A DNA stretch of 64,000 bases from Nephrocerus scutellatus (GCA_947095585.1 OX352764.1:8665001-8729000), one strand, 5' to 3'; positions 11,201 through 22,046 are shown, counted from the first letter of the stretch. Program-made: numbers and translations. Notes: a model not told the origin generated them from the letters alone.

Positions 11201-11250
11201 TTGAAGTGAAACGTCTTTGACGTTTTGTCCAATATTACGAATTAATTAAA
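8217..11250. other. No recognisable gene or element
   Basis: About 3 kb of AT-rich sequence with only short frames. A (GTC)n triplet run at 10089-10107 encodes the serine run of a chance frame. The frames at 8941-9180, 9722-9931 and 10908-11154 have no recognisable domains. Confidence 0.5.
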
Positions 11251-11309
11251 AAATGAATGGATGGATGGATTCTTGTACATGCGTTACTTATAATTCTTGG
11301 AAGCTTGAA

Positions 11310-11512
11310 ACATTCAAAAGACAACCAAAATACCCTCAAAAGACCCAAAAAGGACGCCAGAAAAACGTCCCAAAAGCCCCCAAAACGAAGCAAAAATACT
11401 TCCCAAAAGACCTGGAAAACACTTCCAAAATACGCAAAAAAGACCTCTAAAAACCCTCAAATGACCACCAAAAGACCCCTAAAAGACTCAAAAAAAAAGT
11501 CTTTTCGAGTGA
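11310..11512. repeat. Degenerate AAAAGACC-type minisatellite
   Basis: A run of roughly 10-15-base units built on AAAAGACCC/AAAATACCC/AAAACGTCCC. The complementary form (GGTCTTTTGGGG) makes up 46840-46942 and 47195-47725. The Lys/Pro/Thr-rich frames here are translations of the repeat, not genes. Confidence 0.8.
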
Positions 11513-11526
11513 TTTGAGATCTTTAA

Positions 11527-11755
11527 CCACCTTTTACATGACCTAGAGAGCTGAAATGTTGTGGGTGTCTAAGTCCAAAATATAATTTTTTATATTCCGC
11601 GTGTAACGCGTGTGTCGCGTATGGTGCGTGTGATGGGTTGAATATTTTTTTCGACTTTTTTGGATGTCCTTGTCAACCACCTTTCACATGACCTAGGGAG
11701 CTAAAATTTTGTCAGTGTCTAAGTTCAAATAGCATTTTTTATATTCCGCTTGTGT
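11527..11755. repeat. Repeat T, one and a half tandem copies (150-bp period)
   Basis: The unit starting CCACCTTTTACATGACCTAG at 11527 recurs at 11677 as CCACCTTTCACATGACCTAG, continuing GGGAGCTAAAATTTTGT and ending TTTTATATTCCGC. The offset is 150 bases. A third, diverged copy lies at 30455-30575. No coding capacity. It directly follows the AAAAGACC minisatellite. Confidence 0.75.
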
Positions 11756-11929
11756 CTCTGGTTTCATGCTGTTGGCATTGACCCGAGATAGTTTCAGGAT
11801 AGCAATAGTTACAATTCACGTCTGACTGATGAACGTTTTGCTTACAGACGTAGCCGCCGTTTACTGTGTTTTGCTCTCATTTGTATGCGCTCTAGATATA
11901 TTTACTTGGCTTATAAGATTAGTAATGAT

Positions 11930-12231
11930 CAACCGTAATAATCATTTTTTGTCAGTTTATTGGGATGCCGTATTCTTCCAAAGCTTTTTGGAGCTCTACT
12001 TTGTCTATACTCTACTTTTAATGGGTTTAATGTCTATTTTGGAATACCAATTGTCTCAAAAACCAGCAACTTTGTTTCGAATTTGTTCTTCTGCAGAGTT
12101 TTTGTAAACGCGATCAGCATATACGTACTTTGTTCTTTATTAATGGGTAGTCCCAGATATCGAGCTGACCATCTTACATCTTGATAATAGCGTGTTGTAC
12201 CCAGTTGCTGGGTTTTATGCGATGATGTCAA
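11930..12231 (-). pseudogene. LINE RT fragments in scrambled order
   Basis: On the minus strand 12045-12231 reads a segment with ARYLGLPINKEQSTYML and NKFETKLLVFETI. This resembles the stretch after the RT active site (LGLxINxxKTKYM followed by the pre-YLGS strand). Further on (about 11930-12010) comes ELQKALEEYGIPIN or NKL, which normally lies before the active site. Both pieces are short and frameshifted, so the element has been rearranged or two copies were joined. The assignment rests on motif resemblance only. Confidence 0.45.
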
Positions 12232-12820
12232 TGTTATCTGATGTATACGAGCAAGTAAGAATCTTATAGGAGTTGCAGAGGTTTGTTACCGCGTTATCTA
12301 AAGCAAGGTGTCAGATCAATAACAGAGGTTTAAGATACAAAAGAGGGCGTTCAAACCATTAAAGATGTCGATTGAATTGATTGATCTGCAGGTTAAATCA
12401 ATGGTGCGTCATCTATTTGGTAGAAGTAAAAAATATCAGTCCCATCACAAGAGACAATAATATTCACAGCGCGTACTGTAATTACACTTGTCGCTTTTCG
12501 AAAAAAATAACTTTAATTAAAGCAAACCTAATTTGGTGCTAAATGAGTCGATGTTTAAATGGAGAAAACAAACAAGGGATGCAGGTGGTGTGCCACAACG
12601 TGATGTCCGGTCACCGGTAAATGTAACTAGCGAGTAAAAATTTCATTGGGGAATTCGGCGAGCTTGGCCATTCGAGGCACGTCGCATCGCGAGAATTCAC
12701 TGCTCGAATCTGTGATTTGTTCTGCGCGACAAATGAAATTCCCAAAAGTACAGCAGCATCGTGCTAATGTACAAAAGCTAAAAGGTAATAAATTTTGTTA
12801 AGGGCGGAATGTGCGACACC
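12232..12820. other. No recognisable feature
   Basis: No domain or repeat recognised; the 12560-12780 part is richer in GC than its surroundings. Confidence 0.45.
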
Positions 12821-12839
12821 ACGGTGCGACGCGCACCGT
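12821..12839. repeat. GC-rich hairpin-forming inverted repeat
   Basis: ACGGTGCG (12821-12828), ACG loop, CGCACCGT (12832-12839): perfect eight-base arms in otherwise AT-rich DNA. Confidence 0.7.
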
Positions 12840-14375
12840 CTCAATCCGAGCGTTATAACACGCCATAGACATGATCTTCCGCCACTGATTCACAACCACC
12901 ACTAGGATGAGAAAACAAAAGTTTTGCTGGTTTTCCTGGTTGGTTTGACATTTCTCTATCACATGGCCATTAGTATTCAAGGTGCGAAGTGCCATATAGC
13001 ACAGAAGACAGTCACATTTTCTAACATGCAGCCACCTCTAACGCTACAGAAAAGTAATCAACGGAGATTTCCTGTTATTGGAAAACGCAATTTTTCCTTC
13101 AACTTGTAATTACTTTAGGTTCTACATTTACAATAAACTAAAAGTTGCTTTGTTTTCAGTTATAATTCCGAGAATTGCATTCTCGAAAAGGTGAACGCTT
13201 TTTGTTTAACTTAAAGTTAAGAGGTCACACAACAACCAACGTGCAACAGTTTCCTATTTAACTTATTATATAGTTTCTCATTTTCTAAATGCAATCTATT
13301 ATTCTAGAAAATTAATATTTAATAAAGCTACAAAATGAAGTCTTACATCATGAGAGAACCCATTATGTTTGGCACTAAAATTCAAGAACCTTCTTGCATT
13401 CCCTATCCATTATCTCCTTAATAGGAATTAAAAAAGAGCCCCAATTCAGAAGCATGTTGCATGTTCATAGCTTCGCAGTGTACGTATGTTTGTGTACGAG
13501 ATAATTTCTCATTTCTCTTCGACCACATTGTTCTCTTGTATCCTTTATGAAGGAATTAAGGGTGGTAAGCTGGATACCACCGCCACTGAAGCCATTCCAT
13601 CTTTTTTTTAATCTCACCAAATGTTGTGAGGAAATTTTTTTATTCAACTTTTTGCGTAATTTAATTAAAAATTTTGTTTTAGGTTTTTAATCTTTCCGGT
13701 ACGACGATCTACTTGTTTTTTATTACAATTGAGTTTAAATGGAAACTTTCACCGCCAGTAGTACTATCAGTTGGGTAAACCGTGTGAGGAAAGATGCAAG
13801 AATTTCACATCCCACTGCCGGGTGTCGTTTTAATAAGCAATTAAAAAATTGAGTTAAAAATATAAGTCTCGGTAGCACAGTAGAAGATGTTTTCTAAAAT
13901 TACGGGAGCACGTTATATGCGTGCGTTGTGCACACAAAAAGCAATACCCAACTGATGCAAAATATATAAGATACTAAGCTTAAGAAAACTTACCTTAAAG
14001 ATTCATTTATATTAGAGAGTATGTGCTTACGTTTTTTATACGAATGAGTATTAACTTTCAAAATATGTCACCTTCTATGGGGCTTAGAGATGCAATACTC
14101 CAGTGGTGCCCTGGAAAAGTAACAAAATTCACTAAAGAAAGTTTCATTTTCAACTTCTCTATACAGTGCACATATGCACTATATAGTTGAGCGTCATTAT
14201 AATGATGATGAAAATCCTATAAATTTTTATATCACATCATTGTGCCAAAGCCATTACACAGTCTTAAGGACTGAGGACGCATTTAAACTTTCTTTGTAAT
14301 TTTTCAAGTTAATATAGCACAATACGAGTACTTGTGTGTTTTCAACTGAGATAAATCATCAGATCGATCAAAGTT
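12840..14375. other. No recognisable gene or element
   Basis: AT-rich, only short frames without recognised domains. Confidence 0.5.
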
Positions 14376-14580
14376 TTACCCGTAACCATAACCATTAGAG
14401 TTTCTAACCCAATAGAGCATCATCATCAAAAATGTCTTTACAACCAACGCACGCTCCCGGCCTTCCCTCCATTGGTCTCGGTTTTTCGCTGATGTTAACT
14501 TGTTTGGGAACCATAATTTCTGAGCAACATGGTCTTCGCCATCTTTTCTGGTTGTGTGTTGGCCTACGAGCACTAACTAA
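14376..14580 (-). pseudogene. Family A-like LINE 3' tail
   Basis: Minus-strand frames read RPTHNQKRW followed by ISEKPRPMEGRPGACVG, or LTSAKNRDQWREGRERALV in the neighbouring frame. This corresponds to the RP(S)LRW...SAQNRDRWRE tail of family A at 34640-34740. It ends in CATCATCATC (plus strand 14417-14428), the same 3' terminal triplet run as other family A copies. A 5'-truncated, frameshifted insertion. Confidence 0.6.
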
Positions 14581-14642
14581 CTGTTTTAAAACAAGTCCCA
14601 TCAAATTTTGACTGGTAGAAGCCGAGATATACGACACGACAA

Positions 14643-14675
14643 ACAAACGTACAAACGTACAAACGTACACACGTT
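14643..14675. repeat. (CAAACGTA)n short tandem repeat
   Basis: About four units of ACAAACGT, the last ones diverged. Confidence 0.85.
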
Positions 14676-14689
14676 CGCTAAAAAAAAAT

Positions 14690-15003
14690 TCATGTCATCT
14701 GAATATAAACTTCGCCCTTCGGGCACCCATGCACCCCAGTCTCAGATCCATATATAAGTACTGGTTACGACCAGATATAACTTTCATCAAAGTCGTTCCA
14801 CTTTTCGGTGGGATATGCCATCAGATCACCTGTAGAACGTTTCCTTCGAAAACCGTACTTCTGGTCGCTTGGATCTTACGGTTAAAATCCTGGATATAAA
14901 GACTCGTAACAGACTAAAGAAGGCTTTGTTCTCTAGGATTCGAGCCACGAACCTACTGCTCAGAAGCCACATGAGTATATCCACTGAGCCACGGCGCCCA
15001 TCG
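14690..15003 (-). mobile_element. tRNA-derived SINE (family S2)
   Basis: Read on the minus strand, it starts with a tRNA-like head GGGCGCCGTGGCTCAGTGG (A box at about 14981-14993). After a normal interval comes a B box GGCTCGAATCC (14936-14946). These are the two internal RNA polymerase III promoter blocks. A body of about 230 bases follows, ending near an A-rich run (poly-T on the plus strand at 14680-14690). A tRNA head fused to unrelated body is the SINE hallmark; it does not fold into a full tRNA. A fragment of the same body seems present at 61735-61785. Confidence 0.65.
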
Positions 15004-15109
15004 ATACGATTAGTAGAAATAAAATTGGGGAACGTTTTATAATAAAGGAATGGATAAGGATAGTGAAAGGGCGATAAAGAGCATATAAAAAGACCGCAAT
15101 GTCGGATAA

Positions 15110-15400
15110 ATTTAAAAGTAGAGAAGGAGTCAGACAAGGTAGTGTATTAAGCTCTCTTCTATTCATCTGTACAATGGAAAGGCAGACGCTATACAATACA
15201 CCCAAAGTAGAATTTAACATGTCGTTGTTGGATATAGGCCTGTGCATTCGCAGATGATACAGTGCTCTTGCAGAAAATTGGGGACATAAACTTGGAAGTG
15301 TGGAAAGACATTTTGGCTTCACAAAACTTACAAATAGTGTTGGAAGGAATGGTTGCCAGACGAATGTAGAGCTTCGTATAAGATAAACCGACTCGAGAAG
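15110..15400 (+). pseudogene. LINE RT palm fragment with intact FADD
   Basis: Reads EGVRQGSVLSSLLFICTME (15120-15178), the RT box GVRQGSVLSPLLF. After a frameshift it reads AFADDTVLLQKIGDINLEVW (15248-15306), with the active-site aspartate pair intact. Then follow frameshifts and stops. It appears different in sequence from families A and B, perhaps a third lineage of the same broad group. It lies between SINE S2 and the mariner-like element. Confidence 0.65.
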
Positions 15401-15589
15401 TGGTTATTAGTGAGAGGTAGAGCGCCCAAAGTTTAGATATTAAAGAGAAATATGTATAATACAACAAAACCTACACAAAGCACAAACAGAACACCCGACT
15501 CAATAAGGAGCCAGACAACTTTGGAACATAAATGTTCATACATAGACAAACAAATACTGGGTGGCACAAAAGAAACGATTAGCTTTGAA

Positions 15590-15720
15590 TCCATACTAAT
15601 ATTATAAATGTGAAAGTAACTCTGTCTGTCTATTATCTTTTCACGGCTAAACGACTGAACTGATTTGGCTCATTTTTAAAATATTCCTAATAGTCTGGGT
15701 AAGATTATAGGAACCTGGAA
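15590..15720 (+). repeat. Dispersed insect repeat head, possibly Helitron-type 5' end
   Basis: TCCATACTAATATTATAAATG followed by GAAAGTAACTCTGTCTGTC and TTCACGGCTAAACGACTGAA. This is a sequence type widely dispersed in insect genomes. It begins with TC immediately after an A, as Helitron 5' ends do, but no matching CTAG 3' end was found nearby. It lies inside the mariner-like element. Confidence 0.35.
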
Positions 15721-15794
15721 AATTAGAAAATTCGGGACGTGCATTTCGTAATTTGTTAATATATATATATATATATACATATTAATATATGTTT

Positions 15795-16035
15795 ATGTAT
15801 ATTAACTTTACGTCGGCAAGTGTCTGTCTGTCTGCCAGTCTGCCTGTCTGTCTGTCAGTTTATGCGTCGGTGACTGGTGGAATATTGCGATCAATTTTAA
15901 GCCCACTTCGAAAAGCCCGATTTTATTGAAACTTTTCTTACACATGTATTTCAGGTGACAAAACTATTTAAAAAAAATTTGGTATTGATCGGGCACCGGG
16001 GCGATCCCATACAAATCTTTTTTTAAAAAATCATG
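15795..16035 (+). repeat. Dispersed repeat family R, copy 1
   Basis: Contains ATATTAACTTTACG, a TCTG/CCTG microsatellite (15830-15860), GCGATCAATTTTAAGCCCACTTC, CCCGATTTTATTGAAAC, and an ACACATGTATTTC...GATCGGGC...GATCCCATACAAAT monomer. The same blocks in the same order recur at 25043, 57180 (reverse), 62990 (reverse) and 63180 (reverse). Confidence 0.75.
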
Positions 16036-16194
16036 CCACATAGCGGCATCAAATCACGCCATACTAAAGTGAATGTTTACTATGTCTGCTATAGTGTGTG
16101 CAGCGCTGCTTTACTATTAAGGGTTGTTTTTATTTTTAATTACAGAACATGCAGTGCCTTGTAGGTGTTTTTAATTTTCAGCATTTATAGTGGA

Positions 16195-16525
16195 ATTTAA
16201 CTACTAAACGACAGATTGCACGTTCTCGAGAACGAGATGCTTTTCCGACATTTACACCCTCTTAAGTGTTTGGTTTGGTGTAGAATATCATCCGTAAGGT
16301 TCATTGGCCCATATTTATTTGCGAATGAAGCCGATGCTGCAGTTACCAAAAATGCTGTTCAATACTGGTTTATGTTGGAGACCCTTTTGAGTGAATAACC
16401 AACCTGATATATGGTTTCAACAAGATGGAGCCACGGCGTATACAGCAAGGTTATCAATGGCGCTGGTACAGGAGATTTTTGACGGACCCATTATTTCAAG
16501 AAGCAGTGATTTAAAGAAGCCACTT
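16195..16525 (+). pseudogene. Mariner-like transposase relic
   Basis: Frames read IGPYLFANEADAAVTKNAVQ (16288-16350) and then PDIWFQQDGATAYTARLSM (16405-16460) followed by EIFDGPIISRSSDLKKP. This is the central part of a Tc1/mariner DDE/D transposase: the second catalytic Asp sits in WFQQDGAT and is kept. The first catalytic Asp lies upstream and is not readable, and the C-terminal DLTPLDYFLWG block is absent. Transposase cuts at the TIRs; this copy is dead. Confidence 0.8.
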
Positions 16526-16663
16526 CGTTGAACTTCTATACATCGTTCTTCACTCCTGTAACTTTCAATTTTAAATTTTCCAAGTACTTTTTTTCTGAAA
16601 TCTTGAAATAAATAAATACATACTATTCCTTGAGTTCCTTAGTTTATTTTGTGCCACCCTGTA

Positions 16664-18159
16664 CATAAATATGTGCTTATTTGAAATGCAAAACATCTTT
16701 TATATTCATGAATGAAAAACACAAGTGAGTGTGTTTGTCCGCAATGACAAGGATACTTTGTATACGTAATATGAGGCACCACCTGCTTCCTACCATCGCC
16801 AGCTGATGCTGACCTACTAAACTTGCTCGCAAGTTATTTATTTCTGTTTATAATTTGCTGTGTTTGCTCCTAAGATTAAATGCAAACATCCTCATGAGGA
16901 ATAATCAAGTTGACCGGCCTTAACGCATATTACGCCTGAAGCAATATTCAGTATCATTTGACAAACACACAGACAAATAGTCAGTAAGCTTCTTGTGTCC
17001 CATCCATCCATGCAAATTGACAAATCGCCACCATTCGCGTTAATGATGCAGTTTATTGTTTATTCTCTTCTGATGATATCAGAAATCTCATTACTGTTAA
17101 TGCATCTTCGTGAGACGGGAAATTTCAATTTCACGCCACACTAATCCCAGTTACACGTTGTTAAGCGCTCACAGCACAAACAACCAGATTATTCCTCCAC
17201 TTGACATCTTCCCCATTCATAATGCCGTAATCGTCATCATCGCAGAATCCCCAGAATCTAGCAGCTTCTCTCATTGATATTACCTGGCCGCCGCATCCAC
17301 TCCTTGTCTTGTGGTAATTGGTACTAATCACTCGAAGCCATTGGGAGAAGATGAATTCACCTGAGCGAGGCGATGATATTGATGATGATGGTGTCATCAC
17401 ACAGCTTAAGGAAACAAATGCGGCAGATTAAGTCACGAGTGTTATCGTCATCATCCACAGCACAGCAATATTGTTGCGAACGTTCAATTAAATTTGTCTT
17501 CGGGCGGAAACGACTTAGAACTTAATGGAGGGCATTGCAAGGCATCATTGGGGTTTTTCTAATACTCACACAAAATGTATATGGGTTAGTGTTTTTTGTG
17601 CCACTCCTACAAACGTTGTCGAATCGATGATTTCACAAAAAAAAATATAATCTTTTTTTGTTATTCTCTTTGCAAAAGTGGAGGCGCCTACTGGCATGAT
17701 TTTTCCTCACGCGACTTCGCAGCTTAGTAATATGAATAATAGCCGCTGGTAACCATGAATTGGCTCATATTGAGTTCACATGCTGAACAAACATTTTTAC
17801 TCGATAGTACGAGTATTAATATAGAAAGACACAAAAATTGCACCATTCTGGTGATGTAATTTCACTTGGAGTGAAGCGATGTAATGCAGAATGTATGTGC
17901 ACTTCTATGGTTGCCTACAAAACCGCCAAGAATTCAGATAATTTCCGCTTTCCTTTAAGGTGCTTCTTATTGCCACATTAGAGCAATTTTGGTGTTTGCT
18001 TTACAGTTATTTTATGATGACGTTACCTGCCCATCCAAACCTTGATTTTTTTTTTAAATAATTAGAAGGAAGGAAGTGGATAATTGAAGAGCCTCCCCAA
18101 TACCGAACATACATTTCAAGAAAGTATTCTAGATGTTTATTTTTAAACTTTTTGCTGAG
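16664..18159. other. No recognisable gene or element
   Basis: Unassigned AT-rich sequence. The frame at 17161-17400 (minus) is driven by a GAT/ATC-rich stretch and has no domain. Confidence 0.5.
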
Positions 18160-18540
18160 AAGAATTACTCAGAATAGGCTGGATTCTTCTGAAGTTGTTA
18201 GGTCGTGGATAAAAAGCTACGCTAGAAGTAAAATAGTAGCTCTGTGGCCGTGACTCTAGTGGTCAACGTGGACATACATCTGAATAGTTATTTTGATTTT
18301 CTTTCTTAGTGCGTGAGATTCGAGGCTCAAATCTCAGAAATATTAAAAGTATTTTTTACGGTTCCACATCTCGCGAACGTCTGATAAACATCGTGAGTGA
18401 TAAATTGTCTCGGAAAGCTTCTCAACAAGCTCAGAATAGGCTGGATTTTTCCGAAGTTGTTATGTCGGGGATAAAAAACTACGCTAAAAGTCGAATAGTG
18501 GCTCTATGGCCTTGGCTCTAGTAGTCAACGTGGATATTAG
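18160..18540 (+). mobile_element. tRNA-derived SINE (family S1) in head-to-tail tandem
   Basis: CAGAATAGGCTGGATT at 18170 recurs at 18432, and the two stretches stay alignable for about 105 bases, giving a 262-base period. Each repeat runs into a tRNA-like head (GTGACTCTAGTGGTCAACG, about 18248-18268, and again about 18510-18530). The first head continues to a B-box-like GGCTCAAATCT (about 18331). It then enters a body with TATTTTTTACGG, CTCGCGAACGTCTGATAAAC and GGAAAGCTTCTCAA that matches 47005-47087. So a tail, a full unit and a second head lie in tandem. Confidence 0.7.
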
Positions 18541-18599
18541 CTTAAGATAAGCGAATACCTCCGAGTTCTCAGAAATTCTCCCGTTTAACTCGATTCCGT

Positions 18600-18950
18600 G
18601 GCACACGTTCCTTCCGAACTAACTAATTAGCAGCTGGCCGAGTAACTCGCAGTTGTACTTCGACCAATACTCCGAGTTATCCTAGATGATTCCCTGTAAC
18701 ACCATCTAGCCGTAGTTATAGTTCCATATTTTCCGTATTTTGTATGTCCCATTAATTCTTCCGTAAAAAATCTGATCACGTGTCCTGTCCACAGGAGCCT
18801 ACCGATCTTGCTTATCCTCACGATCTCAACATTGCGGTAACGCCCATAGATCTCATGATATTTAGAGGGTTTGCGGAATCGTCCTTCCTCAAACACAAGG
18901 CTAAAAATTCCCCGTAAGGCATTCCTCTCGAATCTCAGTTGGAAGTGGAG
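18600..18950 (-). pseudogene. Family A LINE, C-terminal RT tail relic
   Basis: The minus strand reads RNALRGIFSLVFEEGRFRK then YHEIYGRYRNVEIVRISKIG and LLWTGHVIRF. This matches the GPVCEEGRFRRLYNDEIYER / YRDVDIVKRIK / WAGHV block of family A, more diverged than the 7668-8106 copy. Beyond it (toward 18627) the frame is decayed. It adjoins the S1 SINE tandem. Confidence 0.65.
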
Positions 18951-19084
18951 TAACTTCTAAAACAATGGATCATCACCATGCTAGTCAACAGAAAAATCCA
19001 TGATAATCTGGGCAGCATAAATATCACAAAATCATACTGATACTTGATACTAGATAGGAACCTTAGCTGAAATTTGAATATAGA

Positions 19085-20140
19085 TTTATGGCTAAAAAGC
19101 AGGCATTGCTCTGAATGTTAGCAACAAAACCTTTGGTAAGAAATGGGAACTGCAGCCAAGAATGACTATACGGATGTACACAGCGATGGTACGCCCTATT
19201 ATCACCTATTGAATTACTTACCAACCTATTTATTAAATACTTTTTGACCTGTAGATATACTGCAGTTTTTACCTGAGATGATAACATCTTCAACCAACAA
19301 CTGACTTCACTCCTAAACTGTACTTCAGTCCAAGCTTTGCCATTGTGTTTCCAACTAGTAAACGTTGGAAGAACGGGAAAATATTTGGTTCATTTGATGT
19401 ATTTTAAATCACCGACGGATCCGAGATGGGTAGTGTGCTTGAATATTCTCTGAAAACCTTAATCTTTCAAGGTCCTACAAGCTACCTGAATCTGCTAGTA
19501 TTTTTCAGGTGGAGATCTAACTATAAGGAATGCATTCAATACCCTATCTCACAGTATCGCAATAGCTGGTAGGGTTGGCATATACGTAGATAGCAATAAA
19601 AGCCATTATTGCGACCAGCAATAGTTCGAAACTTGTCAGGTAGAGCCAAGCCAAACTTACTTTGACAAAACCAAAGCATAGACTTAGCCCTAGTAGAAAG
19701 CAGACGTACCACCGAAAAAGGGTGTTATATTTGACATTGACTTGGCATATTTGGCTGTCTTTTGAACTTCGTCAGGGAAAATGTTCTCGCCTTCATTACC
19801 ACCAACGCAAAGCTAAGGTGAAATGACTTAACCAACTGCGATTTAGCCTCCATATAATAAAAACAAACAAACGAGCTGATTTTCAGATTACGGTAAGATA
19901 TTTCCAGACTAGTTGTCATAATCGCAGGCCATTAGCCACTATGTAGCAATGCAGCCAAACTGGGTAACCCAAATAATACTTTTTGCAGGAGTTACATGGA
20001 TGTCAATGAGAAAGAAGAAGAAGTTGGATATAATCAATCCAATTATCAATCACTTCATTAGTGTAACTTTAAATGGAAAACAGCGCACTTAAGCGCTATT
20101 TGAGGCCATCGGCGAAGACCATCAATCTACCTACCTAGCT
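19085..20140 (+). pseudogene. LOA-like LINE 3' half: RT thumb, RNase H, zinc-knuckle remnant, tail
   Basis: In order: NVSNKTFGKKWELQPRMTIR and MYTAMVRPIITY (19100-19215), the end of the RT thumb. Then an RNase H domain spread over frames, ITDGSEMG (about 19410), YKLPESASIFQVEI (about 19480-19520) and IYVDSN (about 19580-19600), keeping the catalytic D, E and D. Then RSYMDVNEKEEE (19990-20028), like the acidic end CRSCMDEEEEE beside the C-terminal zinc knuckle. The 3' tail is CTACCTACC at 20126-20136. RNase H removes the RNA strand during target-primed reverse transcription. Frameshifts throughout; dead but the most complete 3' half of this family here. Confidence 0.7.
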
Positions 20141-22046
20141 TCCTCTCGAATGTGGCTATGAAATCAGAGTGATTTTGCTAAGCACCCAAACCAACCATTG
20201 CTTGTAGACCAGCAGCTTGAATTTAATGCTTGAATTTCTGGATTTGAAGAGTCTTGAGAGATAGATAATAGCATTTCCTTTTTGGGGGGGGGAAAATTAC
20301 CAGCGGCCTCCACATAATTACGTGGAAGTTTGATCACCACCAGAATAGATACGGCACGTTCATAACTGCTACATTTTATTCGAGACAGTCAAGGATTTCA
20401 TGGAGCGCTCAAATGTTTAATCCCTTTAATAGGCACAAACTGCATTAACCACAGAAATAAATCGTAAACTGTAAATTTATGTGAAAGTGGTTTATGTTTA
20501 TTTTCTCATTTTGTTCAAAATGATAAAAACACCTTGTGTCTTTCCCCAAGGATTCCACTTCAGGTCCGCAATGACCGATTTTAATTTAAATTTCAAGCAT
20601 TTGAAGAGTAATATGACAGAAATATAAAAACAAAACCAATGATAACTCTGCTACAGTGAATTTATTTCTATGGCATGTTCAACGCCAACATATTTACCGT
20701 CACTCTCATTATGATGCACTTCAACGAAAATATTATTCTGCAACAATGAAACGTAAAATTATTCAACTATTCGAGCAGCAATCCAACCGAGAGTTGGAAG
20801 GACTCAATTTATTTTAATTTTATTTAATTCTTTTTGTTTTGTTTGTTGTTGTTGCCTACTTATCCATTGCGATTTGGCGTGATCATCAATGCAGAGCAGT
20901 TCAGTTTCACAAAGGATATGGAGTAGAATTGAAATAATACCCCATCAGGAAGTACACTCAGTCTAATGAATAATAAATGTGGGAAACTGTGGAAAGGGGG
21001 TTCAGTTTTGAAAAAAAGCACCTCACTTACTTGTTGTTTTTTACAAAAAAAAAACATTTAGGCTTTGCATTTTTAAAAGTTAAGATTGCTGGAAACTGAC
21101 TGGGAAATTAATTTTGCTATGGTCGATAAAAAAAAACATTCGACAGTTCAAGTAAATTTATTGAAATGTTTTGCTTTAATCGAAATATTTTTTTCTTTCG
21201 TTGCAAAATCGAGAAGTAAAAAATGGAATTGAAAAAACGTCAAACCACAATAAGTAGGACTGCAATGAAAAAAATGTTTCTTCACAGGAGGGGAGGTTGT
21301 AACGATTTCTAAGTGGTCTCTTGGGAGTTTCGGAATATTTTTGAATGCTATTTAGCTGAATAAGATCAAATATTAGGATATTCTTTATATAGTCCATCAA
21401 CTTTTACCACGTTTACTCCTACATTTAATGTACTCGTAGAATTACTTTCAGTTCCTCTTCAGTTTATACATTTTATTCAGTTGGTTTTGCTTTGCTTTGT
21501 CTATATATCAATATCCAAATGGAGGACAGGAGCGGAACACAGTTGTTCTGGCTTTATCGAGTTAGTGCACATAAAATTATCGCATACAACTTCACATGTT
21601 CACAAACAATGCAAATTTTTTTACCTCTGAAAAACTCAAACAAAAAATTCGGGATGACATTAATGAAATATTGGGGAAAACGTGTCATAATGTAATGAAA
21701 AATGTGCTCAAAAGAGCCCGCATTTGTATTGTAATCGCTACATAATTGCTATCATTAAATACACCATTTATCAACATTAGATACATTATCTTTTATTTAA
21801 CCAAAATTTATAATCAAACAAAGTAGGACACCATTTCCGCCAATAAGGTAACAACTGTATAAACATAAAGATCGTTGTCGACCGCTTAACGCAAAGTTAT
21901 TACAAACAGAATTCGTCCGTAACACCTAAAACTAAACTTTTAAATTTCATTGTAGGAATGTGTCATGCAATTGATCTATAAATCGCATGCGATTTAGTTA
22001 AACCAGGGGAGGCAGAAACGATTCGTTTAGCAATCCCTATCGCTAA
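20141..22046. other. No recognisable gene or element
   Basis: Mostly AT-rich; a G run at 20284-20292 and several A/T runs. No domain seen in the frames at 20860-21400 (minus) or 21492-21695 (plus). Confidence 0.5.

Larger units (their letters stand above)
15557..16661 (+). mobile_element. Mariner-like transposon with TIRs and TA target site duplication
   Basis: The left end CTGGGTGGCACAAAAGAAAC (from 15557) and the complement of the right end CAGGGTGGCACAAAATAAAC (to 16661) form inverted repeats with two mismatches over 20 bases. TA dinucleotides at 15555-15556 and 16662-16663 flank them, as expected for Tc1/mariner insertion. The interior carries a transposase relic (16195-16525) and, to its left, sequence belonging to other repeats (15590-16035). 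The transposon has therefore both decayed and received an insertion. It is about 1.1 kb; intact mariners are about 1.3 kb. Confidence 0.85.
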
